In this document: positions 8,745 to 17,289 of the stretch, one piece after another | How positions within the stretch are numbered: position 1 is the first letter of the stretch | How the letters are laid out: each line of letters opens with the position of its first letter | NCBI RefSeq assembly: GCF_900129325.1 | Contig: NZ_FQUP01000001.1 | Location: 1,344,615 to 1,408,614 of the forward strand | Direction: 5' to 3' | Origin: Kaistia soli DSM 19436 | GTDB taxonomy: Bacteria; Pseudomonadota; Alphaproteobacteria; Rhizobiales; Kaistiaceae | DNA length: 64,000 nucleotides | Program-made: the position numbers and the translations under genes | Notes under the pieces: model-generated | Seen by the model: only the letters and a program-made list of their open reading frames with translations | Database searches by the model: none | Told to the model about the DNA's origin: nothing

Positions 8745-11705
8745 ATGACACAAAACCGAATCTCACTTCGAAAGTACATTCGCTTCCAGCTTGAGCAGAT
8801 GAGCGCATCCAACGAGCACCACCGCTTCGAGGATCTTGCATACGAGTTGTCGAGGCTGCGGATCGCCTCGAACGTGGTCCGTTCCACCGGGCCTGTGCAA
8901 GCAGGCGGCGATCAGGGGCGGGACTTCGAGACGTTCCGCACCTACCTGGGCAGATCTGCGATCGGCAGCAGTTCTTTCGTCGCCAGGGCATCGAACGAGA
9001 CCATCGCCTTCGCATGCACGCTGAACAAGGCGATAGAGAGCAAGGTGAAATCGGACCTTGCGGCGATCTTCGGTGGGGGTGACCGCCCTGACGCGGTAAC
9101 CTATCTCTGCGTGCCTGACATACCTGTCGCAATGCGTCACAAACTGCTGGACCACTGCAGGGACCAGTACGGTGCGAAGCTGACGCTGCTGGATGGGCAG
9201 ACGATCTCGGACATGCTGAGCGATCCCGATACCTTCTGGATCGCTGAGGAATTCCTGTCGGTGCCAGCCGAGCTCTTCCCTCCGGTCGTGGTGGACGAGG
9301 AATACCAAAAGCTGAAGGAGAAGTGGCTGACCGAGCCGCTGGACGGCGGGCCGTCCAATCTGGCCGAGTTCCTCGAGATCAAACGCGGAATGCGCCGAGC
9401 GACGTTCGAGGAGAACGCTAGACCCGATCTCGACGGTTGGATTAGGCGCATGGAGCCTCTGAAAGCAATTCCCGGGCTTCGGCGCAAGGTTGTCTACGAG
9501 ATTGCAGTCGCCACCCTGCGCGGAAAGGGCTTTCTCGATGCGAAGGACGCAGCGCTAGCCGAGTACTTCTCGACCCTACCGATCGAGGCCCCGCTGGAGG
9601 ACATCGAGGACATCGTCTATCTCGCGTCGTACACCTCGTCGGCACGCGCTCACGGCCACCTAAGTCGGGCGAACCACGAGGTGGAAGGCTGGATCGACGA
9701 GGCGGCAAAAGCGGTCGATCGAGGCTTGCAGCTTCATACCGCGCAGTCCAGCCAGTTCCGCCTCCTAAGCCTTCGCGGCCATGTCGAGATCTTGGCCTTC
9801 TGGCACCAAGGTGCGACCGAAGCCGCCGGAAAGGCCATATCGACATGGAACCTTGCTGCGGACATCGCAAAGGAAGACCCGTTAAGCGATGCGTCGACCC
9901 TGGCCGACATAATCATGATCATTGCTCCGGCATTGGGGTCGCGCGGCGACTTCCAGGACCTCACCGACAAGATTGACATGCTGGTGTCGGAGAGGGAAGG
10001 CAAGGTCGCCGCAGGCGACCTGGCGCGTGGCCGCGCAGTGGCATTTGCGGAGTCGGGGCAGTTACTCCTCGCTATCGACCAATTACAAAGAGCCAAGGAG
10101 AATTGGTTCAGTGCCGAGACCCTAAAGGGGTCTGTGCTCGCCATGCTCTTGCTGTCCCAGTGGTACGCGGAACTGCACCTACCACATGCCGCTAGGTACC
10201 ACGCGTCCATGGCGCTTTATACGATCGTGAGGGCTGACGACGACGGGCTTGGCGAGATGTCGGTCCGCAGCGGGTTTGCACTGGCAGCCACGTTCTTCCT
10301 CGCCGGCGAGATGCTGAGCTACCTTTCTTGCGTCGGTCACGTCCTACCGATGCACTCTAGCTACCGCGTGGACCCAGACGACGCCGAGCTGCATGACGAC
10401 TTCGCGCGTGCGATCGCCCAAGGCGCCGTGATCCTCGCAACCGCGTCGGTCGTGGCGCCAGAGATCGTGCAGCGCGCCAGATCGATCGTCGTCGGCTGGA
10501 ACGTGGACGAGGCCTACAAGGACGCCATGGACACTGCGACCAAGTCGCCACCGTGGTTCGGAATGTCCCATGACGAAGTTATTACTAAGCTTCGGGCAGA
10601 GATCGGTCAGGACATCGTCAACGACGTTTTAGGCGAGGTGCGCATCACCTGGAAGGCGTTGGGCCTGAACTGGACGATACTGGCGCCGCGGCGGCTGCGC
10701 AGGCGTGCTGAGGCGCTTGCTGCCACTCTTCAGATCGTCTTGGCCGATCTGGCCAGCACCGATCTGGTTGTGATCCCCTCGGCGGTCGAGCTGCGCTTGC
10801 AATTAGGCAGCGCGCAGTGGGATACGAGACACGAACCCAATAACGACAAGTTGTCGTGGATACTCTCATTGCCCACCGACGACGATAAGTCCAACGATCC
10901 AAAAGTTTTGGATCGCGAAGCACGATCAAGCCTTGCCTTCGTGATGCAGACCCTTCGCCAAGTCTCTGCACTGCCAAATGAAATGTTGATGAAGGCCTTC
11001 GAGGCGCGCATGGAGCGCGGGCTCTGGAAGAAGGTCGGGTTTGTGCGGCCCCCCGGCCACCTCATGGAGGAAGCACGTGCAATGGCAGATCATGAACGCG
11101 ACGCCGGGCCTCTGACGGTTGCCGAGCCGCGTCCGTCGATCGAACCGCTGGAGCACCAGCTAATGGTTGGACCGCAGGGCGACGCGGTGCTCTACTCGAA
11201 GACCAAGGCTATGGAGATGATCGCCAACCGCTACGCCAAACTTGGGCCGTACGCGGCAAGGGTTATGCCGGGGCTGATGCGTGATCCGAAGATCAGAGCA
11301 ATGCTGCAGGCGGAGCACGATAGAGGGATCAGGGATTGGGAGTTGATCACCATCATCCTCAACATCGCGCTGAACCAGTCCGTCAGGGCCGACCCGGCCA
11401 GGGTCAGAGTAGACGGAATGGACGCCTATCGTTCGCAACTGGCAGCGGAGAGCCAAGTGCTCCTGTCAGGCGGCGGTCCACCGTTCGATCCCGCATGGCT
11501 GAAATCGGAGGACTGGCCGATGCACGTGCGGACTTTCATCATGGCCGTGACCAACTCGTGGGGATTGGTCAGCAATCGCCAAACACCAAATATCGACGCG
11601 TTCAGGACGCTACTTGAGAGGCGCTTCCATCACCTTGACGATGATTTGCCCCACGATAACTGGTTCGGGTGGTTCAGTCCTGCCCAGGCCGATCGGGAAC
11701 CGTAG
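8745..11705 (+). CDS. Large protein with Mrr/PD-(D/E)XK-like N-terminus and helical body
   Basis: 986 residues. The N-terminal region (about 1-190) looks like a restriction-endonuclease fold: E29 in HHRFEDLAYEL, then GPVQAGGDQGRDFETF (D56, D60), then strand TIAFACTLNK where Mrr-like enzymes have Q-x-K. The Q-x-K itself is not kept (A-C-T, with K95 three residues later). The next part, through TLLDGQTISDML and FWIAEEFL, may be a helper alpha-beta domain. The remaining 750 or so residues are alpha-helical and repeat-like. No Walker A motif is visible, so it does not look like a STAND NTPase. The start has GAGGG just upstream. The next gene, 145 bases on, is a nucleotidyltransferase fusion; together they look like a two-gene defence module. 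Confidence 0.75.
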   Translation: MTQNRISLRKYIRFQLEQMSASNEHHRFEDLAYELSRLRIASNVVRSTGPVQAGGDQGRDFETFRTYLGRSAIGSSSFVARASNETIAFACTLNKAIESKVKSDLAAIFGGGDRPDAVTYLCVPDIPVAMRHKLLDHCRDQYGAKLTLLDGQTISDMLSDPDTFWIAEEFLSVPAELFPPVVVDEEYQKLKEKWLTEPLDGGPSNLAEFLEIKRGMRRATFEENARPDLDGWIRRMEPLKAIPGLRRKVVYEIAVATLRGKGFLDAKDAALAEYFSTLPIEAPLEDIEDIVYLASYTSSARAHGHLSRANHEVEGWIDEAAKAVDRGLQLHTAQSSQFRLLSLRGHVEILAFWHQGATEAAGKAISTWNLAADIAKEDPLSDASTLADIIMIIAPALGSRGDFQDLTDKIDMLVSEREGKVAAGDLARGRAVAFAESGQLLLAIDQLQRAKENWFSAETLKGSVLAMLLLSQWYAELHLPHAARYHASMALYTIVRADDDGLGEMSVRSGFALAATFFLAGEMLSYLSCVGHVLPMHSSYRVDPDDAELHDDFARAIAQGAVILATASVVAPEIVQRARSIVVGWNVDEAYKDAMDTATKSPPWFGMSHDEVITKLRAEIGQDIVNDVLGEVRITWKALGLNWTILAPRRLRRRAEALAATLQIVLADLASTDLVVIPSAVELRLQLGSAQWDTRHEPNNDKLSWILSLPTDDDKSNDPKVLDREARSSLAFVMQTLRQVSALPNEMLMKAFEARMERGLWKKVGFVRPPGHLMEEARAMADHERDAGPLTVAEPRPSIEPLEHQLMVGPQGDAVLYSKTKAMEMIANRYAKLGPYAARVMPGLMRDPKIRAMLQAEHDRGIRDWELITIILNIALNQSVRADPARVRVDGMDAYRSQLAAESQVLLSGGGPPFDPAWLKSEDWPMHVRTFIMAVTNSWGLVSNRQTPNIDAFRTLLERRFHHLDDDLPHDNWFGWFSPAQADREP

Positions 11706-11850
11706 CGGTCACTCGGCTGCTCTCTTTCTTACGCCGCTTACGATCCGTTCTCGGACATTCCAGCTCGAAGTCACGAACCCCTAAAGCTGCCATTCATCGC
11801 GTTCTAGTCACAGCGACCCCAATGACGGCATTTCCTTCTCGCCCGATGAT

Positions 11851-13398
11851 ATGTATTTCTCGCCTATACGACGGGGGGGCAAATTGGGGGATTGGACGCC
11901 AGAAGCGGCGGAGGCGATTGATCTCTGCGCACAATGGGCACGCGAGGTTAGCGCTGCTATCCCATGCGATATCTATCTGTTTGGAAGCGCGATCTACCAG
12001 GACGGTGATCAGTTCGACGCCCAACTGAGTGATCTTGATATCGTCGTCAAGTTTCATTGTGATTTGGAAGCGACCGAGCGTGTCGAGAGGATGATGGAAC
12101 TTCGCACGCATAAAATGATGCTTGAGCTTCGAATGGTCCCTTGCCTTCACCGCACGAATTGTGCGGATCCGGGGGTCAGTGTCCTTCCGATCACTTCCCT
12201 CGAGCTTCTGGCGAATGTCCACAAGGGCAAATCGCGGCACTTCTTCACCAGGAATATTTTTCTCGATCTGCTTTCGGACGTGGAAACAATCAGCATCCCA
12301 ACTGCAGGGACCAGTTCGTTATCGGATGAAGCACGACAAGCACTCGAGTTCGCCCAGGAGGTGCGGAACCACTTCTTGGCTGTCAGCGCAAATGGGACCG
12401 GTGGCTTGGCGCCGTTCGACGGGCCAGATCCGCTGCCAAAAGCGCTTGCCCGAACGGCTGCTCAACTTGTGCCGGAAGTCGAAGCCGGTAGCTGGTATGA
12501 CACGCGATACGGTCTTGAATATCTCTGGGACGAACTGTCTCGGCGCCGAAGTGAGTCGCCGGAACTCCTCCAGTTGCATCGAAAAATTTCAATTAGGCGG
12601 GGCGGACGCGGTCATCGCCAAAAGCTCTCCGATGTCGACCAATTACTGCTCGCCGAGATCCTTTACGACCGTGCCGCGGCGTCCCCCGTGGTTCCCTTGG
12701 TCACATGGGAAATCCGCTTCGGCGGCATCTCGCCGAGTCGTAGCGAACGCGACCGGCTAGTCGAAGCGTTGCGGAGCCTAGTTCCGGATGCGGAGATTTT
12801 GGGCGTGTTTGATGGCAGCATCGTCATCAGACTGCGGAGTTCGAAGCGCAGCTTCTTGACGATGCGTCGGCTTCACGAACTCCAAGCTTTGCCGGAGTTT
12901 TTTACGGTCGAAGATGTTGATCTTGTCGATCTGGAAAGCGGAGAGGGAATCGCTGGGTTCAGCACGCATGGAGTCATTGATCGCATCGCCGAACGCATTT
13001 CAGAATGGCGTCCTCAATCCGGCGATCATGCAGCAGAGTCGGAGGCCAGTCTCGCGCGTTGGCTGAGTGATTGGCTGAGTGAGGATGACCAGCTTTCCAC
13101 GGCCAAATTGGTTCGCGAAGCACTGATTGGCGACTTTGAACGCCCGCTGCGCGCGGACATTCTTCTGCAGTTTGCTCAGCCGGGCGGTGAACAGCGCGTG
13201 GTGATCGAGCTAGTGCGCGTAAGGCATCGGAGAGATTTCTTCTCCCAGCTTGGACGCGCGCAGGGACTTGGCGTCCCGACAATTCTCGTGTTGGTGGGTG
13301 AGCCCGGCAAGCTCTCCAGTCTTGCGCCTGACATCCGCGCTCTTACGGCCCTCGACGCCAAAATTAGGGTCGTGCCGGTCGCTCTAGATAATGGCTAG
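11851..13398 (+). CDS. Nucleotidyltransferase fused to a middle alpha-beta domain and a nuclease-like C-terminus
   Basis: 515 residues. The N-terminal Pol-beta-type nucleotidyltransferase has LFGSA (43-47) and SDLDIVV with D61 and D63, the usual two metal aspartates after the GS motif; LELRMV (E92) may give the third acid. Residues about 150-240 are helical. Residues about 290-365 form a small alpha-beta domain (SIVIRLRSSKRSF and FFTVEDVDLVDL) like the adaptor domains of conflict proteins. The end (about 430-515) has the order of a PD-(D/E)XK nuclease: ADILLQF (D436) then VVIELVRV (E453), but the expected lysine two residues after the acid is replaced by V455. There is no clear ribosome-binding site and no alternative start. 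It may modify a target or make a signal acting with the 986-aa protein. Confidence 0.78.
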   Translation: MYFSPIRRGGKLGDWTPEAAEAIDLCAQWAREVSAAIPCDIYLFGSAIYQDGDQFDAQLSDLDIVVKFHCDLEATERVERMMELRTHKMMLELRMVPCLHRTNCADPGVSVLPITSLELLANVHKGKSRHFFTRNIFLDLLSDVETISIPTAGTSSLSDEARQALEFAQEVRNHFLAVSANGTGGLAPFDGPDPLPKALARTAAQLVPEVEAGSWYDTRYGLEYLWDELSRRRSESPELLQLHRKISIRRGGRGHRQKLSDVDQLLLAEILYDRAAASPVVPLVTWEIRFGGISPSRSERDRLVEALRSLVPDAEILGVFDGSIVIRLRSSKRSFLTMRRLHELQALPEFFTVEDVDLVDLESGEGIAGFSTHGVIDRIAERISEWRPQSGDHAAESEASLARWLSDWLSEDDQLSTAKLVREALIGDFERPLRADILLQFAQPGGEQRVVIELVRVRHRRDFFSQLGRAQGLGVPTILVLVGEPGKLSSLAPDIRALTALDAKIRVVPVALDNG

Positions 13399-13968
13399 AG
13401 GCATGCTATTGCTATGCGTCCGCTTCTTCGTGAGTGCTCTAAAGGGCTGCCAGTCAGCTTTGCACCCGAACGCGGACATCGGCAGCCGCTTTGACTCCGG
13501 CAGGCAATGATGACTGCTACCGCCGCACCACCTTTCGACGCGATCCCCGCTCTCGCGCTTATTCCCATCTATCTGTGCCGATTGTTCCCAAGCAGCCGTC
13601 CGCCGGCCGCGGCCGTGGTTCGCGGGCGTCCCGCTCGGGTTGCGGTAGGGCTATCGTCTGCGGGCTGTCGAGCACGCCGAGGGGTGGCGATCGGCCCGCG
13701 ATGACGCGCAAGCGGAGGCCCCCCGAAGGGGCTCGCTTGAATTGTTCGGGATTCGAGAGCAACCTGTCCGTGGGTGTGAGAACCCGGACCGAAGACCGCA
13801 CTTCCTTTGACGAGGAACATCGCCATCCCCTTGCAGGGATAGCGGCGGTCGAAGAGCATCCGCTTTTTGGCGGAGGTGCTGCCAGCGCTTTGGCGAGCGC
13901 GCCGACCTGGCTATATGGCCGGGAGCGGTGCGCTATATCCAGGGGGCACCTTAAAAGCGTTCGGCCTG
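13399..13968. other. Gene-poor stretch
   Basis: 570 bases after the nucleotidyltransferase fusion. Several overlapping open frames exist on both strands but none carries a recognisable domain or a good ribosome-binding site. A short hairpin (CCCC-GAA-GGGG, near 13722-13732) is the only local structure noticed. It probably marks the boundary between the defence genes and the following block of small phage-type genes. Confidence 0.35.
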
Positions 13969-14235
13969 TCACTTCGGCAGTAAGCCGCTGCCCCTCGAGG
14001 TAGATGGGGAGATGCGGAAAGACGTCCTGTAGCTGCGACAGCCTGCGACGCTGCAACGCAGCGCCCGCGCGGCGATCGTCGCGGACTTGCCTTCAATCGC
14101 GCCGAGCACTGGAGCGTCAGGGCCGAAACGCTTTGCCATGGCATTGAGGTCGATCTCGCGGCGGTGATCGCAGGCATGGCAATAGGCGGTCAGTTCGTAG
14201 CGTCCGTCGATGAGCTTTTGCAACGTTCCGGTCAT
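13969..14235 (-). CDS. Small cysteine-containing hypothetical protein
   Basis: 88 residues. ELTAYCHACDHRREIDLNAM supplies a C-x-x-C pair and LRCSVAGC a second pair further on, a layout typical of small zinc-ribbon proteins seen widely in rhizobial genomes. The second knuckle looks irregular and the C-terminus (SPSTSRGSGLLPK) reads oddly, so a small frameshift near the end is possible. Function unknown; proteins of this kind are often near phage-derived genes. Confidence 0.55.
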   Translation of the reverse strand: MTGTLQKLIDGRYELTAYCHACDHRREIDLNAMAKRFGPDAPVLGAIEGKSATIAARALRCSVAGCRSYRTSFRISPSTSRGSGLLPK

Positions 14236-14304
14236 GTTGGTACGGCAGCGAGCGAGTGAAGATGGCGCTGAACTTCAGCGGCTTCGCTGTGGCCCCTTGT
14301 GTCA

Positions 14305-14499
14305 TCAAATGTCCGGAACGATCGACGGCGGCGCGCCATTGTTTGGCCGGGCTGCTTCCCGCGCGGCACAGCGAAGGCGTACCGCGACCACATCGAGGCC
14401 TTCGCGGTCAGCTATGACAATGAGATCAGCGAGCCGCCGGCGGATTTGCGCGAGCGCTTCCGTTGATGACGGCTCCGGATTCTCGTCGGAGCGCTTCAT
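14305..14499 (-). CDS. Small hypothetical protein
   Basis: 64 residues starting MKRSDENPEP, with GAGG about seven bases upstream of the ATG. The start lies inside the end of the preceding gene (stop at 14426), an overlap of about 74 bases in another frame, so the two are probably translated from one message. The centre is a single amphipathic helix (ALAQIRRRLADLIVIADREG). Function unknown. Confidence 0.45.
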   Translation of the reverse strand: MKRSDENPEPSSTEALAQIRRRLADLIVIADREGLDVVAVRLRCAAREAARPNNGAPPSIVPDI

Positions 14500-14617
14500 T
14501 CGTCGCCTCTTCTGCCGCCATCTCCAGGAGGTAACGCAGGAACGACATTCCTGCGCCCTCAGCTTCCCGTGCCAAGCGGCGTGTCTCTTTCTCGATGTAG
14601 AGCGCGTTTGCTGTCAT
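14426..14617 (-). CDS. Small hypothetical protein, antitoxin-like length
   Basis: 63 residues from MTANALYIEKETRRLAREAE; the frame extends 25 codons upstream but that part looks non-coding. It is rich in Arg, Glu and Ala and predicted helical. The opening (ALYIEKETRRLARE) vaguely recalls VapB-type antitoxins of the Rv0623 type, but there is no adjacent PIN-domain toxin, so that assignment is not supported. It overlaps the 64-aa gene downstream. Confidence 0.45.
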   Translation of the reverse strand: MTANALYIEKETRRLAREAEGAGMSFLRYLLEMAAEEATNEALRRESGAVINGSARANPPAAR

Positions 14618-14760
14618 GGCCGACCAATCCCCCGATTTGTCAGTACAGTTAACATGGGTTGTATACACTATAAATTCTACTTCTGCGCACAATGTTCGCT
14701 CGGCGACTGGAACAATGTGTATTGGCTTAAAGTTATTGCAACGAGCCTGTACAGTTGCCC

Positions 14761-15093
14761 CTATCGTTTCTTGTCGTGCAAACGATGCCCGCCGTCATAC
14801 CAGCCACGATCCCCAAACTGGTCCGGCTCGCCGCGCATCATGCATTTGAGTTCGTAGCCGAGATCGACGCAGCGTCGGCAAAGCGGCTCACATGGTGTCC
14901 GCTTGGCATTGGTCCGCATGCAGATGACGCGGGCGAGCGCCTCGCGCTTCGGATTGGCGACGTAGGCCCGGAGGGCCTCCAGCACGACGAAGCTGGTCTC
15001 CCAGGTGAGCCGGGCCCCGCGCTTCGCAGCGACCCGCTCCTCCAGGCGCTGAATGACCGCCCATGGTGTCAGCGGCGTCCGATCATCGGCCAT
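14761..15093 (-). CDS. Hypothetical protein
   Basis: 110 residues from MADDRTPLTPWAVIQRLEER. The first 60 residues are helical; the second half has several cysteines (VICMRTNAKRTPCEPLC, then C-V-D-L-G-Y-E-L-K-C), possibly a metal site. The start overlaps the stop of the upstream gene by 11 bases, indicating co-transcription and perhaps translational coupling. The family is not recognised. Confidence 0.5.
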   Translation of the reverse strand: MADDRTPLTPWAVIQRLEERVAAKRGARLTWETSFVVLEALRAYVANPKREALARVICMRTNAKRTPCEPLCRRCVDLGYELKCMMRGEPDQFGDRGWYDGGHRLHDKKR

Positions 15094-15286
15094 GGTCGAG
15101 AAGCGCGGCACCCACTGCTCGGCCGCGAACATAGCCGTAGGACGTCGCTGCCGCGCGTGCATCGTTGACCAGCAACAGCGTCTCGATGACAGCACGCGGA
15201 TCGCCGCCATGCGCTGCGACTAGATCATCAACGCGCCGCTGGAGGCCGTCCTCGACATCGTCACTCTGTTCTGCCGCCGCGCCCAT
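15083..15286 (-). CDS. Small hypothetical protein
   Basis: 67 residues from MGAAAEQSDDVEDGLQ. This start was chosen because GGAGG lies five bases upstream of it; a longer version would start at 15316 or 15364. The centre, VDDLVAAHGGDPRAVIETLL, followed by YGYVRGR near the end, is a combination I know from short uncharacterised rhizobial proteins. It overlaps the next gene in the same direction. Confidence 0.5.
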   Translation of the reverse strand: MGAAAEQSDDVEDGLQRRVDDLVAAHGGDPRAVIETLLLVNDARAAATSYGYVRGRAVGAALLDHGR

Positions 15287-15354
15287 CGCCGCCTCCGTTT
15301 GGGAATTCGTTCCCATTTTGTTCACGGTTTCGAAAGAGTCAAGCGAGGGCGGCG

Positions 15355-15873
15355 CTATCCACACCAGTGCGCCGCGCGGGCGGCATAGGCCTCGGCGCCT
15401 GGCTTGTATGAAAGAGCAAAGCCTTGGCGCAAAAGAGCCGCGCCAACATCGCCGTCAGGAGTCACGACCCGAACCAGCGGTCGGCTGTAGCGGTCTGTCT
15501 TGCCGGAATAGCGGATCGTCACCTGCTGCCCGGCAATCAGGGATCGGAGAGCTGCGGTCGCAGCCGCGCCGGCGCTCGCCTCGGCGGTGCAGCGCGGCTT
15601 GGAGGTTTCTGGCGTGTCGATGTCGAGGAGGCGCAGCCGCTCGCCCTTGTAACGCAGAGTGTCGCCGTCGACGACGACAAGCGCCGATCCGCTGACGACG
15701 ACTGCCTGACCCGTGCCGAGGTCTGGAAGTGTTGGGAGGTCCTTGATGATCGCTGGCAACCAGCCCGCGGGCAGCTCAACGCCGAGAACAGCGCCGACGG
15801 CCAGCGCCGCCAAGACGATCGGCACAGCGGTGCGGCGCGGTCTGCGTCTTTTTGGAAATCGTGTGACGGACAT
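15355..15873 (-). CDS. Thermonuclease-like (SNase) protein, membrane-anchored or secreted
   Basis: 172 residues from MSVTRFPKRRRPRR. A positively charged N-terminus and one hydrophobic helix (about 15-35) form a signal anchor or signal peptide. The SNase (staphylococcal-nuclease-like) domain spans about 70-165, with VVDGDTLRYKGERLRLLDID, then TPET, and later GKTDRYSRPLVRV. These hold the family's metal-binding and catalytic Asp/Arg/Glu positions. The enzyme should cut nucleic acid outside the cytoplasm. Homologues of this size are common in rhizobia, often near small accessory genes. It is divergent from the SRAP gene. Confidence 0.85.
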   Translation of the reverse strand: MSVTRFPKRRRPRRTAVPIVLAALAVGAVLGVELPAGWLPAIIKDLPTLPDLGTGQAVVVSGSALVVVDGDTLRYKGERLRLLDIDTPETSKPRCTAEASAGAAATAALRSLIAGQQVTIRYSGKTDRYSRPLVRVVTPDGDVGAALLRQGFALSYKPGAEAYAARAAHWCG

Positions 15874-15976
15874 CAGGAGGGTCTGCCGCTTGGGAACGCG
15901 GCCGCAGCATCTCAGCGTTCCGTTACCGATCCGGTCATAGTGGAGCTTCGTGCATGACCGTGGCATGCTGGCGGCC

Positions 15977-16690
15977 ATGTGCAATCTCTACAGCATGATG
16001 TCGAACCCCGAGGCGATCCGCGCTTTTGCGAGCGCCATGCTCGATTCGACCGGCAACCTCGAGCCGCAGCCGGGGATCTTCCCCGACTATCTCGCTCCGA
16101 TCGTCCGGAACACACCGGACGGCCGCGAGCTCGCCCGCGCGCGCTGGGGCATGCCGTCGTCGTCGCAGGCGCTGTTCAAGGCCGCGACGACCCGCGCCGA
16201 CAAGCTGCGCGCCAAGGGCAAGGATGTCGACTTCCCGGCGCTACTGAAGGCCGAGCCGGACAGTGGCACGACCAATATCCGCAATACGGCAAGCCGGCAC
16301 TGGACGCGCTGGCTTGGGCGAGAGAACCGCTGCGTCGTGCCGTTCACTTCGTTCAGCGAGTTCAATCGCGACGCCGGGGGCGATATCTGGTTCGCGCTCG
16401 ATGAGAGCCGACCGCTCGCCTTCTTCGCTGGGATCTGGGTGCCGCAATGGACGTCGGTGCGGAAGATCAGGACCGGCGTCGAAACGTCCGACCTCTACGG
16501 CTTCCTCACGACCGAACCGAATGCGGAGGTGGATGCCATCCACCCTAAGGCCATGCCGGTGATTCTGCGCACGCCGGAAGCGGTCGAGGCTTGGATGACG
16601 CTGCCCACGGCGGATGCTCTCGTGCTGCAACGGCCGTTGCCGGATGGTTCGCTCAAGATTGTGGCGCGGGGGGCGAAGCAGGACGGATGA
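15977..16690 (+). CDS. SOS-response-associated peptidase (SRAP; YedK/HMCES-like)
   Basis: 237 residues starting MCNLYSM. The cysteine directly after the initiator Met is the catalytic residue; once exposed it cross-links covalently to abasic sites in single-stranded DNA. Other family positions are visible: NTASRHWTRW (Asn and Arg contacts), RCVVPFTSFSEF (with the conserved Glu in SEF) and HPKAMPVIL (the His). The reading frame extends nine codons upstream, but only the start immediately before Cys2 gives a functional enzyme. It is divergent from the thermonuclease gene. No SOS box was noticed. Confidence 0.93.
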   Translation: MCNLYSMMSNPEAIRAFASAMLDSTGNLEPQPGIFPDYLAPIVRNTPDGRELARARWGMPSSSQALFKAATTRADKLRAKGKDVDFPALLKAEPDSGTTNIRNTASRHWTRWLGRENRCVVPFTSFSEFNRDAGGDIWFALDESRPLAFFAGIWVPQWTSVRKIRTGVETSDLYGFLTTEPNAEVDAIHPKAMPVILRTPEAVEAWMTLPTADALVLQRPLPDGSLKIVARGAKQDG

Positions 16691-16700
16691 GTCTGGCGTC

Positions 16701-16880
16701 TTAGTGGATCGTCGGTCGGCGTACCAACTGAAGCCGGATCGTTGACCCGCTAGGCTGATCAATATGTGCGCAGCCGATCATGACGGTTCCGCCCGGCGTC
16801 ATGTCGACTGAGCACACGGCCATGAGCCGCCTTCCGGAGACTAAGCGAACGAGGTCACCGACCTTTAGTATGTCTGCCAT
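16701..16880 (-). CDS. DUF2158/YodC-like small protein
   Basis: 59 residues: MADILKVGDLVRLVSGRRLM, then AVCSVDMTPGGTVMIGC. The opening MADxLKVGDxVRLxSGG-type pattern is characteristic of the small DUF2158 (YodC-like) proteins, which are short beta-barrel-like proteins of unknown function common in proteobacteria. It ends ten bases after the convergent SRAP gene. Confidence 0.7.
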   Translation of the reverse strand: MADILKVGDLVRLVSGRRLMAVCSVDMTPGGTVMIGCAHIDQPSGSTIRLQLVRRPTIH

Positions 16881-17015
16881 TGCGATTGACCTCCAGAGCA
16901 GGAAATATCTTGCGTCCAGCCGGGGGGCTCGATCGCGACGGCTACCAAAGTAACGGTCGGTGGACTTTCCAGGTGCCCTGCCGAAATCATATCATGGATC
17001 GACGAGGCAAGACGG

Positions 17016-17165
17016 ATGAATACGGTCTGGCAGTGGTTGCTGGTGTTCGGCGGGGTTTGGGCCGCCTGGCTGCTGTATGTGGAGCCGCATCTGTCGCACT
17101 ACGTCATCAATCGTTGGGACGACGAGCAGCTGCGCAGAATACCTGCAAGCAAGACGCGGCATTAG
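17016..17165 (+). CDS. Possible 49-aa single-pass membrane peptide
   Basis: The frame reads MNTVWQWLLVFGGVWAAWLL then YVEPHLSHYVINRWDDEQLR to the end. It has one strong hydrophobic helix near the N-terminus followed by a charged tail, a credible small inner-membrane peptide. The ribosome-binding site is weak (GAGGCAAGACGG). A longer overlapping frame (16880-17287) is judged a shadow. Function unknown. Confidence 0.4.
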   Translation: MNTVWQWLLVFGGVWAAWLLYVEPHLSHYVINRWDDEQLRRIPASKTRH

Positions 17166-17211
17166 GTTCGGGGGCTATAGACTTGACGCACCGAATCCGG
17201 TGGACGGCGCG

Positions 17212-17287
17212 CGGCAAGACTAGCGGCGAGTTCATCGGTCGAGAACGGCGGCGCGGCGGGGCGCGATTGAGGCGCGGGCAGGGCTGA
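17212..17287 (+). pseudogene. Degenerate tail resembling an XRE-type regulator C-terminus
   Basis: The sequence from about 17220 aligns by eye with the tail at 17555-17610: both contain a GAGTTCATCG block and a GAGAACGGCGGCG block followed by GCGGG. In the intact rhizobial XRE regulators I remember, this encodes GVEFI-x-ENGGG-x-GVRL at the end of the protein. Here a one-base shift breaks the frame. It seems to be a second decayed copy of the same gene end. Confidence 0.4.
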
Positions 17288-17289
17288 TA

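Noticed and set aside
13491-14003. 170-codon plus-strand frame
   Set aside because: Composition is Arg/Ser/Pro-rich, typical of a shadow, and it overlaps a better minus-strand gene.
16880-17287. 135-codon plus-strand frame
   Set aside because: It overlaps both the better 49-aa membrane frame and a decayed XRE tail; Arg/Gly-rich shadow character.
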